From the NCBI GenBank assembly GCA_013204155.1, contig JABMOK010000011.1, forward strand, positions 1 through 64,000: a stretch of 64,000 bases of DNA, read 5' to 3'. Shown here piece by piece: positions 45,032 to 54,003 of the stretch (position 1 is its first letter; each line of letters starts with the position of its first letter). This DNA comes from Pseudohongiella sp. (GTDB lineage: Bacteria; Pseudomonadota; Gammaproteobacteria; Pseudomonadales; Pseudohongiellaceae). The notes under the pieces were generated by a model that did not search any database, had not been told where the DNA came from, and saw only the letters and a program-made list of their open reading frames with translations. Position numbers and translations under genes: made by a program.

Positions 45032-47167
45032 GTGAACAAGAGTAAATTTATTGTAGTAGGGCTTTTGCTGCTGGCTATTGCCAGCTACCTTACATTCGAT
45101 CTTGGCCAGTATATAACTCTGGAATTCGCTCAGTCCCGCCTTGCCAGTATTCAGCAATTCAAGGGCGAGAATTTCGGCTTAACGGCGTTAATCTATTTCC
45201 TGGGATATGTCGCTGTAGTGGCCTTATCAATTCCTGGTGCAGTAATCGTAACCCTACTGGGCGGTGCCGTCTTCGGTGTGTTATGGGGAAGCTTAATAGT
45301 TTCCTTTGCCAGCAGCATCGGCGCAACTCTGGCATTTCTGGTATCTCGCCTGCTATTACGTGACTGGGTACAGGCCAAATTCGCTGACTATCTGGCGCCG
45401 GTCAATAAAGGCATTGAGAAAGACGGCAATTTCTATTTGTTTAGTATTCGAATGGTGCCTTTGTTCCCATTCTTTATGGTTAATCTACTCATGGGCCTGA
45501 CTTCGATACCCGCGGCGTCTTTCTACATCGTGAGTCAGGTGGGGATGTTATTGGGCACCGTCGTTTATGTGAATGCCGGGTCGGAGTTGGCTCAGATAAC
45601 ATCCCTATCCGGCCTGGTGAGTGCTCCGCTTATTCTTTCCTTCGTGCTGCTTGGTGTGTTTCCGCTATTGGCAAAGAGTTTCATTGCTTTTATTGGGCGA
45701 AATAAAATCATGAAGAAGTTCGCGAAGCCAAAAAAGTTTGATGCCAACGTTGTCGTAATTGGAGCCGGCTCGGCGGGATTGGTTACCGCGCTGATTGTCG
45801 CCGGAGCCAAAGCGAAGGTTGTACTGATAGAAAAACACAAGATGGGCGGTGATTGCTTGAACACGGGTTGTGTGCCAAGCAAGGCCATCATTCGCAGTGG
45901 ACGTATCATGTCTTATATTCGCCGAGCGGAGGAATTTGGCATCGAAGGCGCGCAAGCTCAGGTCAATTTCGCGCAAGTTATGCGACGCGTCCAGGGGATA
46001 ATCAAAGCCATTGAGCCCCATGACTCGGTAGAAAGATTCACTTCACTTGGCGTGGAATGTGTAATCGGAGAGGCCCGTATCGAATCGCCTTATACCGTTT
46101 CGGTCAATGGGCGTCGCATCAATACCCGCTCGATCGTATTGGCAACCGGTGCCAGGCCACTACTGCCGCCAATTCCCGGGCTCGAGCAAATTGACTATTT
46201 AACGTCCGATTCGATCTGGTCGCTGCAGGAATTGCCTTCGCGCTTGCTGATAGTCGGAGGCGGCCCGATTGGTTGTGAATTGGCACAGGCGTTCAGTAAT
46301 CTGGGCTCACAAGTAACCCAGGTAGACATGGCAGAACGGATTATGCCGAGGGAGGATGAAGAGGTCTCTGAGTTAGTCATGCAGCAATTCAAACGGCAGG
46401 GAATAAATGTGCTTACCGGCCATCGCTTGCTGAAATTTGGCTCAGCCGATGGTGAGTCCTACATGGAAGCGGAGCATCAAGACAAAACTGTGCGAGTAGA
46501 GTTCGACAAGGTGTTATTGGCTGTTGGACGCAAAGCGAATGTTGAAGGCTTTGGACTCGAGGACTTGAAATTGGTCCTGAACAAGCAGGGCACTGTGCAG
46601 GTTAATGAATATCTGCAAACCAGTTACCCTAATATCTATGCATGTGGTGATGTAACCGGGCCGTATCAGTTTACACATATGGCGTCTTTTCAGGCCTGGT
46701 TCGCCTCGCTTAATTCCATGCTAGGTGGTCTTTGGCGATCTAAAGTTAATTACAATGTGGTGCCCTGGGCAACGTTTACCGACCCCGAGGTTGCCAGAGT
46801 AGGGCTTAGCGAACAGGAAGCGATAGATCAAAATATTGCTTACGAGGTCACTCGCTATGAGATGGATCACCATGACAGATCACTAGCCGATGGAGAGGCG
46901 CACGGTTTTATCAAAATTCTTACCGTCCCCGGTAAAGACAAAATTCTTGGCGTAACCATTGTTGGTTATCATGCGGGAGAGCAGATCGGGGAGTTTGTAT
47001 TCGCCATGACACACGGCATGGGTCTGAAGAAGATATCCGCCGTTACGCATATCTATCCAACGTTGTTAGAGGCTAATAAATTTGCGGCCAATGCCTGGCG
47101 CAGCGCCAGATTACCACAGAAGTATTTCCCTTTGGCGGAGAAGTTTTTTAAATGGCGACGAGGATAA
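45032..47167 (+). CDS. TVP38/TMEM64 membrane domain fused to a pyridine-nucleotide disulfide oxidoreductase
   Basis: About 711 residues. The first 230 form a VTT/TVP38 (DedA-like) membrane domain with several helices and the FSIRMVPLFPFFMVNLLMG re-entrant block. From about residue 238 a complete flavoprotein reductase follows: FAD motif VVIGAGSAGLV, redox pair C275-x4-C280 in GGDCLNTGCVPSK, NAD motif IVGGGPIGCELA, and a C-terminal dimer domain with HIYPTLLE. It resembles mercuric and dihydrolipoyl reductases but lacks an N-terminal metal-binding domain. I start at a GTG with AAGGA nine bases upstream; ATG at 45005 is possible. Substrate unknown. Confidence 0.87.
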   Translation: MNKSKFIVVGLLLLAIASYLTFDLGQYITLEFAQSRLASIQQFKGENFGLTALIYFLGYVAVVALSIPGAVIVTLLGGAVFGVLWGSLIVSFASSIGATLAFLVSRLLLRDWVQAKFADYLAPVNKGIEKDGNFYLFSIRMVPLFPFFMVNLLMGLTSIPAASFYIVSQVGMLLGTVVYVNAGSELAQITSLSGLVSAPLILSFVLLGVFPLLAKSFIAFIGRNKIMKKFAKPKKFDANVVVIGAGSAGLVTALIVAGAKAKVVLIEKHKMGGDCLNTGCVPSKAIIRSGRIMSYIRRAEEFGIEGAQAQVNFAQVMRRVQGIIKAIEPHDSVERFTSLGVECVIGEARIESPYTVSVNGRRINTRSIVLATGARPLLPPIPGLEQIDYLTSDSIWSLQELPSRLLIVGGGPIGCELAQAFSNLGSQVTQVDMAERIMPREDEEVSELVMQQFKRQGINVLTGHRLLKFGSADGESYMEAEHQDKTVRVEFDKVLLAVGRKANVEGFGLEDLKLVLNKQGTVQVNEYLQTSYPNIYACGDVTGPYQFTHMASFQAWFASLNSMLGGLWRSKVNYNVVPWATFTDPEVARVGLSEQEAIDQNIAYEVTRYEMDHHDRSLADGEAHGFIKILTVPGKDKILGVTIVGYHAGEQIGEFVFAMTHGMGLKKISAVTHIYPTLLEANKFAANAWRSARLPQKYFPLAEKFFKWRRG

Positions 47168-47216
47168 GCCAGCGTTGAGTAATGCTGGTTATGGTTTGTT
47201 GCTACTGGCCGAAATT

Positions 47217-47732
47217 TTATTTGGCTGTGGCATCAGGAGTACGAAAGGCGATAAACAGGCAAATGCCGAACAAGACAGCGAAAGCGACCAGGGCCATTTC
47301 CGGAATCGATAACAAGCCAAGGAAGCGGTACTTAACTTCTGCGCAATTACCATCACCCTTGAGCAGAAAGCTGAGGGTTTCCATAAACGGAAAGTTATCG
47401 AAAATATAGGTAAGGCCAGGCCCGCAGGCCGGCACCTGATCTTCCGGCAGATGCTGTAACCAAATCTGCCGACCCGCAAAATAGCTACCAAACACACACA
47501 TAGACGCGGCCAGGAATGCGTACAGTCGTTGCCCGGCCGGGGCAGGATTGTGAATAGCACTGATCAGGCATACAAAGCCGCATAATATGACAAAAACCCG
47601 TTGCGTGATGCACAGGCCGCAAGGGGACAAGAACATGACATGCTCCATATAGAGCACTATCCCAATAGTAATTACGCAAACTATAAACAGACCTATGTTG
47701 ATTTGTCGGTTGCCGGGAATTGTCAATGTCAT
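47217..47732 (-). CDS. dsbB: Disulfide bond formation protein B
   Basis: 171-residue inner-membrane protein with four helices that reoxidises DsbA and passes electrons to quinone. Redox pairs are C38-G-L-C41 in the first periplasmic loop and C103/C130 in the second, at almost the same positions as in E. coli. I start at the ATG rather than a TTG one codon upstream. It converges on the TVP38-reductase gene. Confidence 0.94.
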   Translation of the reverse strand: MTLTIPGNRQINIGLFIVCVITIGIVLYMEHVMFLSPCGLCITQRVFVILCGFVCLISAIHNPAPAGQRLYAFLAASMCVFGSYFAGRQIWLQHLPEDQVPACGPGLTYIFDNFPFMETLSFLLKGDGNCAEVKYRFLGLLSIPEMALVAFAVLFGICLFIAFRTPDATAK

Positions 47733-47867
47733 CAAGTTCTCCTAAGCGCTCTGTTGAGTCTGCTCTAATCTGGGTGTTCTACGATCAATTCAGGCTGAAC
47801 AGTTTACACGGTTCAGTCTTGCTTTGAAAATCGCCAAGTCCTTGCAAAATCTACAAGGGAAAATAAT

Positions 47868-49514
47868 CTACGCCTTATTCCAGTTTTCTAAAAATTCGTC
47901 GAAGCCTATAGTGTCTTGTGCTTCAATTTTCTTTTGTTTTAACAAGGAGGCGGAAGCCGTGTCCCGCATCATTTGTGCGGATTCTTCGCTTAAGCCGTTA
48001 TGCTGAAAATAGTCTCTGTGAGCGCGGGATTGTCGCATCGAAAACTCAAAGAATGACAATTGGCCCTCTTTCATGTCTTTAAGAATGCGGCCGGAAGGAG
48101 TGAGTTCGGAATTTTCTATCTTTTCGAATTGTGCGCTCAGGCTGTTTTGATAGTCATCGCCGGCATGAATATGATCCAGTATCGAAGCGCTATGTGTCAG
48201 GTCTTGCAGAAATTCATTGGCCCATCGTCGCATCGGTACAGGAGAGCCTTCCAGTTTTAATTCCAGTTCCGGGTCGCGGCCTTGCTCCACAACCAATGCG
48301 AGATTACTCGCCACTTCGAAATATTCCTGTTCATGGCACTCGGGACTGTCGCTTAACAGGCAATGTAATAAAAAGGTATCGAGAAAGCGAATCTGTTCTA
48401 CGTCGATTCCCAGAGGCAGATAAGGATTTAAATCCAGGGCTCGTACTTCAATATACTCGATGCCTCTTTCTGTGAGTGCTTGTAATGGGCGTTCGTCATT
48501 TTTTACATTGCGCTTGGGGCGAATGGTGCTGTAGAACTCATTTTCTAACTGCAGCAAATTGGTATTGATTTGCAGATATTCGCCATCCTTTTTTTGGCCT
48601 ATGGCTTCGTATTCAGGATAAGGCGTATGCATCGCCTGACTAAGACAATCAGCATAAGAAGACAATTCGTTATAACAAACGAACAGAGATTTTTGCGCCT
48701 CGCTCTTATAGCCAAGATTGCCCATTCGTAAACAAGTCGCGTAGGGTAGATACAGAGTATGCTCATCGAGTTCTTGCAGGTGGTGTTCTCGACCTTGCAC
48801 AAAACATTTGCAGGCCGCCGGAGAAGCACCAAACAAATAGACGAGTAACCACGAATAGCGATGAAAGTTTCGAATCAGGTGCAGGTATTTTTGCGTTCTG
48901 AAGTCTTGCAGGGAGCCTTGATGAGCGCAATGCTTTTGGTAAGGCGACCAGAATGATTCGGGCATGGAAAAATTGTAATGCAAACCGGCAATCGCTTGCA
49001 TCAAGCTGCCGTAGCGATGACTCAGGCCATGGCGGTACAGAGTTTTTAGTTTTCCCTTATTTGAGCTGCCGTACTGGGCTATCGGAATTTCGGCTTCGGC
49101 GCCCATTGGACAAGGCATGCTCGCCACCCACAGCATTTCATCATTTTCTAAATTCTGCAGAGTGAAACGGTGAGTGTCTTCCAGCATCTGTAGACATTCA
49201 CTAATATTCCCATAGGCCGGTGTAATGAATTCCAGCAAGGCTTCGGAGAAATCGGTGGTGATAAAGGGATTGGTAAGCGTCGAACCCAGAACGGCAGGAT
49301 GACTGAGGGAAGAAATATAACCCTCGGGAGTAATGCGCAGACTTTCTTTCTCTATTCCCCGCCGCACAATCCCCCACTCGGAATTGAATTCAGCTAGCTG
49401 ATAGCGTTGTAGGCTCTCGTTAAATTGCTTACTCAAGATCTTTCCTGTTTCAAAGGTACTTGCCTCGGCCCGGCAGCCTGTATCGGTCGACGGGCTGTTA
49501 AAGGTGAGCGGCAT
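47868..49514 (-). CDS. gshA: Glutamate-cysteine ligase
   Basis: First step of glutathione synthesis. 548 residues, a gammaproteobacterial class GshA: RRGIEKESLRITPEGY (ATP/glutamate-binding start), TDFSEALLEFITP, LHYNFSMPESFW and YIEVRALDLNPYLPLGI. The first 30 residues before LSKQFNESLQ are not conserved, so a later start is possible. Works with gshB at 13 kb. Confidence 0.95.
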   Translation of the reverse strand: MPLTFNSPSTDTGCRAEASTFETGKILSKQFNESLQRYQLAEFNSEWGIVRRGIEKESLRITPEGYISSLSHPAVLGSTLTNPFITTDFSEALLEFITPAYGNISECLQMLEDTHRFTLQNLENDEMLWVASMPCPMGAEAEIPIAQYGSSNKGKLKTLYRHGLSHRYGSLMQAIAGLHYNFSMPESFWSPYQKHCAHQGSLQDFRTQKYLHLIRNFHRYSWLLVYLFGASPAACKCFVQGREHHLQELDEHTLYLPYATCLRMGNLGYKSEAQKSLFVCYNELSSYADCLSQAMHTPYPEYEAIGQKKDGEYLQINTNLLQLENEFYSTIRPKRNVKNDERPLQALTERGIEYIEVRALDLNPYLPLGIDVEQIRFLDTFLLHCLLSDSPECHEQEYFEVASNLALVVEQGRDPELELKLEGSPVPMRRWANEFLQDLTHSASILDHIHAGDDYQNSLSAQFEKIENSELTPSGRILKDMKEGQLSFFEFSMRQSRAHRDYFQHNGLSEESAQMMRDTASASLLKQKKIEAQDTIGFDEFLENWNKA

Positions 49515-49972
49515 TATGCCAAATATCTACAGGCAGCGCTAACTACGGATTCGCCTTGAGAAGTGGGCCCTCGAGCCCGAAATATCCGGACAAAATATTC
49601 AGTTAACTCAACAAGATAGTCCTGCTAATTTTAAGAAGGGCGCCAAATTTGACATAGAGGACTAGGGGACAGGGGACTAGGGGACACTAATAAGATAGTA
49701 ACTTAACGGAAAGTTAAGACTAGGGGAGACTAGGGGACACTAATAAGATAGTAACTTAACGGAAGCCTAGTCCCTTAAGTTACTATCTTATTAGTGTCCC
49801 CTAGTCCTGTCCTCCTGGTCCTCGGACACTGGGCGCGCGGCGATTTTTTCAGCGCGGCGGAACTCGGCTTCGCGTGCAGACTAGATAAAACCCGAATGAA
49901 ATCTAACGCGATCATTGAAATTTTGTGGGGGTATCTCAGCCATCAAGCCAATAATACGGGTCTGTTTGGCGA
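49515..49972. other. Intergenic region with repeat element
   Basis: No supported gene in 458 bases. The middle (49660-49820) holds a composite of direct and inverted repeats described separately. The remainder, 49820-49972, shows GC-rich sequence with no recognisable motif. Confidence 0.6.
49675..49806. repeat. 37-bp direct repeat plus 32-bp perfect inverted repeat
   Basis: A 37-base unit beginning GACTAGGGGACACTAATAAG occurs identically at 49675-49711 and 49728-49764. Bases 49775-49806 are the exact reverse complement of the first 32 bases of that unit, so 49728-49806 folds into a 32-bp perfect stem with a 15-base loop; the first copy can pair instead. Extra AGGGGAC copies lie just upstream (49658-49675). 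It resembles a palindromic REP/MITE-like element. No transposase is nearby. Confidence 0.93.
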
Positions 49973-50383
49973 TCAGCTCTGTTTGAAGCGATGAATCAAT
50001 CGCCGGTCTTTCTTATTGGGTTTGCTGCTTGGGGGCCAATGGCTGGGCTGGGCTTTGCGCTGATCGGCCATGCTTTGTCGATGTTTGATACTTTCCTCGG
50101 TTTCCTGGTACAACAATTCGGCTTCCGGGGCCCCACGACGCTTTTCACAGAGGGCTTTTACAATCACAATCTTGTCATCGAATCCTTGCCGTAGCTTAAT
50201 TTCCATCCCGGCTTCTATTTCCTTGCTGGGTTTGCTTCGGCTTCCATCACATTGAACTTTTCCGCCCTCGATAGCTTGCTTGGCAATCGCTCGGGTCTTG
50301 TAAAATCGTGCCGCCCATAACCATTTGTCCAGACGCAAGCGATTCAGGCCCGGCGATTTGTCTTCTGCATTGGATTTGTTCAT
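49973..50383 (-). CDS. hslR: Ribosome-associated heat shock protein Hsp15
   Basis: 136 residues with an S4 RNA-binding domain: LRLDKWLWAARFYKTRAIAKQAIEGGKV near the N-terminus, followed by a basic C-terminal tail. Hsp15 binds stalled 50S subunits carrying nascent chains and helps recycle them. Pairs with yrfG as in E. coli. An ATG start is used rather than a TTG one codon earlier. Confidence 0.93.
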   Translation of the reverse strand: MNKSNAEDKSPGLNRLRLDKWLWAARFYKTRAIAKQAIEGGKVQCDGSRSKPSKEIEAGMEIKLRQGFDDKIVIVKALCEKRRGAPEAELLYQETEESIKHRQSMADQRKAQPSHWPPSSKPNKKDRRLIHRFKQS

Positions 50384-50402
50384 CAATTAATTACGCCGTT
50401 CT

Positions 50403-51074
50403 TTAAGTATTCGAAGAAGTTCGGCCAGGCATGATGTGAGCAAAATCTTCTATCTGGGGAAATTCCGCCGCGGTGAGAGAAGCCTGCTGACTGTCTGGTT
50501 GTTTGATGGCATACAGATGTCGAATGCCTTCTCGTTTCGCCTGTCGTAGTACGGCAAGAGAGTCATCGAATAGCACCGTGCGTTCTGGCTCATAAGATTC
50601 CAGTTGCTGCAGATTTTCCCAGAAGCCATGATTCTCTTTAGCCAGTCGCAGGCTATGAGAGCTAATGCATTGGTGGAAATAATCGGCGATTCCGGTTTGC
50701 TCCAGCTTGATTTTCAAGCTTGATGGGTGAGCATTGGTTATCAGCAGTAGTCGTTTATTGCTTAACTTAAGTGCCTGGAGAATTTTCACTACATTGGGGC
50801 GGATCTTGATTTTGTGTTTGATAGTCGCTTTAAGATCAGCCACATCGAGCTTTAGTTCGCGTTGCCAGTAGTCCAGGCAATACCAGTCCAGAGTTCCCCT
50901 AACCTCGGCATACTTGCAGTGTATAATTTCTCTGGCGGCATCCTCCGTTACCCCGTGGGTCTGGCTATAGATACTCGGTACCAGCACCTGCCAAAAATAG
51001 GTGTCGTAATGCAGGTCCAGCAGGGTGCCATCCATATCAAACATGATGGTGTCGATGTCAGACCACGGTGGCAT
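50403..51074 (-). CDS. yrfG: HAD-family GMP/IMP nucleotidase YrfG
   Basis: 223-residue HAD phosphatase. Motif I is D13-x-D15-G-T in FDMDGTLLDLHYDTYFW, motif II LLITNAH and motif III/IV FDDSLAVLRQA. The LHYDTYFW extension marks the YrfG subgroup, which dephosphorylates purine monophosphates. It lies 19 bases upstream of hslR and is divergent from cysQ. Confidence 0.92.
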   Translation of the reverse strand: MPPWSDIDTIMFDMDGTLLDLHYDTYFWQVLVPSIYSQTHGVTEDAAREIIHCKYAEVRGTLDWYCLDYWQRELKLDVADLKATIKHKIKIRPNVVKILQALKLSNKRLLLITNAHPSSLKIKLEQTGIADYFHQCISSHSLRLAKENHGFWENLQQLESYEPERTVLFDDSLAVLRQAKREGIRHLYAIKQPDSQQASLTAAEFPQIEDFAHIMPGRTSSNT

Positions 51075-51206
51075 TGGTATCTCCAGAAAATAAGGCTTGG
51101 CAAGGAAGAACAGCTAATGCAACATGCCAGTAAATACACTTTGTTTGCAGTCAAGTATAAATAAAAAAACAAACTTCTTGTTAATAGAATTCAATGGACT
51201 AGCTGC

Positions 51207-52040
51207 ATGTGGAAGGATCAACAACTCGATGCGCTGAGAGATATAGTCGTCAGCGCCGGCCGTGAAATTCTTTCCGTCTACAATTCCGATCAGGCAATCG
51301 CGGTTACTGACAAAGCAGATAATTCACCGCTGACTGATGCAGACCGACGAGCACATCGCCTGATCGAGGATCGGCTAAAGAATCTTACACCTGACATACC
51401 CGTCTTGTCAGAAGAATCGGAGATGATTGATTTCCAGATTCGCCGTTCATGGCAACGTTATTGGCTGGTAGACCCGCTGGATGGCACCAAAGAATTTATT
51501 AAGCGCAATGGTGAATTCACGGTCAATATTGCGCTTATAGAGCAAGGCCGGGCCAGCATGGGAGTCGTGCACGTGCCAGTTAGCGGCATTAGCTATCTCG
51601 GCAAATTGGGCTCTGGAGCCTGGAAGCAGGATGGGGAAAGCATAGTCGCTATACACAGTAGTCGACTAAAACCCTTAGACAATCTCGTTCGCGTGGTGGT
51701 TAGCAGAAGTCATCGGGGTGAACTACTCGATGGAATAATCCAGATTATAGAAACAGAGTTGGGTGAGACTGAGGTGGTTAGCATGGGTAGCTCCCTGAAG
51801 ATTTGCCTGTTGGCTGAAGGCAAGGCGGATATTTATCCGCGCCTTGCGCCTACCTGTGAGTGGGACACCGCCGCCGCCCACGCGGTGCTGTCGGCGGCGG
51901 GTGGAGAGATTGTCGATATCGAGTTTAGGCCGCTGCGGTATAACCAGAAATCAGAATTGTTAAACCCTTATTTTTTTGCGCTGGCTGATAGTGCTTACCC
52001 CTGGCAACAGCTGCTGGACAAGCCCCGGCAGAAGTATTAG
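51207..52040 (+). CDS. cysQ: 3'(2'),5'-bisphosphate nucleotidase CysQ
   Basis: 277-residue member of the inositol-monophosphatase superfamily that removes the 3' phosphate of PAP formed in sulfate assimilation. Metal-binding residues: E in LSEESE, D-x-L-D in VDPLDGTKEFI and the D in CEWDTAAAHAVL. KEFI after the DG(T) motif is the CysQ mark. Alone, divergent from yrfG. Confidence 0.95.
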   Translation: MWKDQQLDALRDIVVSAGREILSVYNSDQAIAVTDKADNSPLTDADRRAHRLIEDRLKNLTPDIPVLSEESEMIDFQIRRSWQRYWLVDPLDGTKEFIKRNGEFTVNIALIEQGRASMGVVHVPVSGISYLGKLGSGAWKQDGESIVAIHSSRLKPLDNLVRVVVSRSHRGELLDGIIQIIETELGETEVVSMGSSLKICLLAEGKADIYPRLAPTCEWDTAAAHAVLSAAGGEIVDIEFRPLRYNQKSELLNPYFFALADSAYPWQQLLDKPRQKY

Positions 52041-52109
52041 CGTCAGCGGCTGTGTTGTTCTGCGAGTCTCTCGCATCGCGGTTAACACACCTACCCGGAG
52101 AGAATGATT

Positions 52110-53972
52110 ATGCGTTTGATAGTATCGGCATTTGTGGTTTTGCTTGTGGCATGCTCAGAACAAAGCCCACCCACTGAACTGGGAAATAATTTAGCTGCCT
52201 CAGAACAATCGGTGATTGCCGCCGAAACAGCTCGTCTGAACAGCTGGCTCGATGAGCAATTCGCCGAACAGCTGAACTTTAGTCCCGAATTCAAAACCCA
52301 GCTGGGAGACAAGACCGACTACGATCGCCTCGACGACTATTCGGAAGCGGGCATGGACAGGCAATTGGCATGGCTGCGGTCGAGTGTCGCCAGTATGCAA
52401 TCGGATTTCGACTATGAGCGGCTGACTGAAGATGGCAAGTTATCCTACGACATGTGGGCGTACTCACTACGGCGCGACGAGCAAGCCGTGCCCTATAGGA
52501 AGCACGGTTATATCTTCGGTCGTGGTGGTCCGCATGCGGCTATTCCAAATTTTCTAATTAATTATCACAAGGTAGAGTCAGCAGAAGATATGCAAGCCTA
52601 TCTGAGTCGACTCGCTGAGATTGACCGCGTGTTTGCAGAGCTTCTTCAGTGGGCGAACTCCGCTTCACAAGCAGGGATTCGGCAGCCGGGATTTGCCTAT
52701 GATTTTGCCATTGCAGAAATTGGAAGAGTGACCGCAGGGGTTCCTTTTAACAACAATGACAGCTCGCCAAATTCACCGCTGTGGACCGATATCCAGGACA
52801 AGATAAAAACACTACTCGAGAGTAATCTCATCGATGCAAGGCAAGCTCAAAACTTCACCGCCGAAGCGCAACAAATATTGTCCACTGAAGTGCAGCAGGC
52901 TTATCAGGAAGTTCTGGCCTGGCTCGAAGCAGATAAACCCGAGGCAACAGAATTACCCCGTGGAGTATGGGCGCTTCCTGACGGTGAGAATTATTACAAT
53001 CATCAACTGGCATTAATGACGACGGTAGATTTAACCGCCGATGAAATTCACGCCATTGGCTTGTCCGAAGTGGCGCGTATCCGTGGTGAAATGGAGAGTA
53101 TCAAGGACAGTGTGGGTTTCGAAGGTTCGTTGCAGGACTTCTTTGTGTTCATAAGAGAAGACCCGCAGTTTTATTTTGAAAATACCGATGAAGATCGTCA
53201 GGCCTATCTCGAACTCAATAACGAATACCTCGATGGCATTACGGCAAAATTGCCAGAGTATTTTGGTCGACTACCCAAGGCCGGGCTTGAAATTCGACGG
53301 GTGGAGGCATTCCGGGAACAGGCAGGAGCCGCGCAACATTATGCAGCAGGGACTCCGGACGGCTCACGGCCGGGTGTGTTCTATTCGCATATGTCAGACA
53401 TGGGCACCTTGCCAATCTATCAAGTGGAAGATGTTCTCTACCACGAAGGCATACCGGGTCATCACATGCAAATTGCTATTCAGCAGGAATTGAGCGGAGT
53501 GCCGGTTTTTCGAACCCAGTATTTCACCACCTCCTATGTCGAAGGCTGGGGTTTGTATGCCGAATGGCTCGCCAAAGACATGGGAGCCTTTGCAGATCCC
53601 TATTCCGACTTTGGCCGCCTCGGGGGTGAAATGTGGCGCGCAATTCGATTAGTGGTGGACACAGGTATTCATGCTAAGCAATGGACAGAAGAACAAGCCG
53701 TGCAATATTTTCTGGAAAATTCAGCGATACCCCAAGCAGCCATTCGCTCGGAAATACAGCGCTATTTCACCAGCCCCGGTCAGGCCACGGCCTATAAGAT
53801 AGGTATGATGAAATTCCAACAACTTCGCGCCGCAGCGGAATTGGCATTGGACGATGAGTTCGACATTAGAGCGTTTCACGATGTAGTGCTGGGCGCCGGG
53901 GCATTACCTTTGCCATTATTGGAAAGCCGAGTCGAGCGCTGGATCAGTGAAATGACAAATTCAATAAACTAG
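52110..53972 (+). CDS. DUF885 family lipoprotein, putative metallopeptidase
   Basis: About 620 residues. Lipoprotein signal MRLIVSAFVVLLVAC with lipidated C15; GGAG lies nine bases before this ATG, favouring it over an ATG six bases upstream. The DUF885 body contains FIREDPQFYFEN and the conserved YHEGIPGHHMQ, an HExxxHH-type site likely to bind a metal. Family members are annotated as peptidases or hydrolases with little biochemistry. The next gene follows after a few bases. Confidence 0.87.
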   Translation: MRLIVSAFVVLLVACSEQSPPTELGNNLAASEQSVIAAETARLNSWLDEQFAEQLNFSPEFKTQLGDKTDYDRLDDYSEAGMDRQLAWLRSSVASMQSDFDYERLTEDGKLSYDMWAYSLRRDEQAVPYRKHGYIFGRGGPHAAIPNFLINYHKVESAEDMQAYLSRLAEIDRVFAELLQWANSASQAGIRQPGFAYDFAIAEIGRVTAGVPFNNNDSSPNSPLWTDIQDKIKTLLESNLIDARQAQNFTAEAQQILSTEVQQAYQEVLAWLEADKPEATELPRGVWALPDGENYYNHQLALMTTVDLTADEIHAIGLSEVARIRGEMESIKDSVGFEGSLQDFFVFIREDPQFYFENTDEDRQAYLELNNEYLDGITAKLPEYFGRLPKAGLEIRRVEAFREQAGAAQHYAAGTPDGSRPGVFYSHMSDMGTLPIYQVEDVLYHEGIPGHHMQIAIQQELSGVPVFRTQYFTTSYVEGWGLYAEWLAKDMGAFADPYSDFGRLGGEMWRAIRLVVDTGIHAKQWTEEQAVQYFLENSAIPQAAIRSEIQRYFTSPGQATAYKIGMMKFQQLRAAAELALDDEFDIRAFHDVVLGAGALPLPLLESRVERWISEMTNSIN

Positions 53973-54003
53973 TGTGAGCATGTTGGCGTGGAGAAAAGTA
54001 ACG

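Noticed and set aside
49675-49764. Two 37-bp direct repeats with a 16-bp spacer, CRISPR-like at first sight
   Set aside because: Only two copies, spacer too short, an inverted third copy and no cas genes; it is a palindromic element.
49794-49994. 66-codon open frame next to the palindromic element
   Set aside because: Starts inside the inverted repeat and runs antisense into hslR; no similarity seen.
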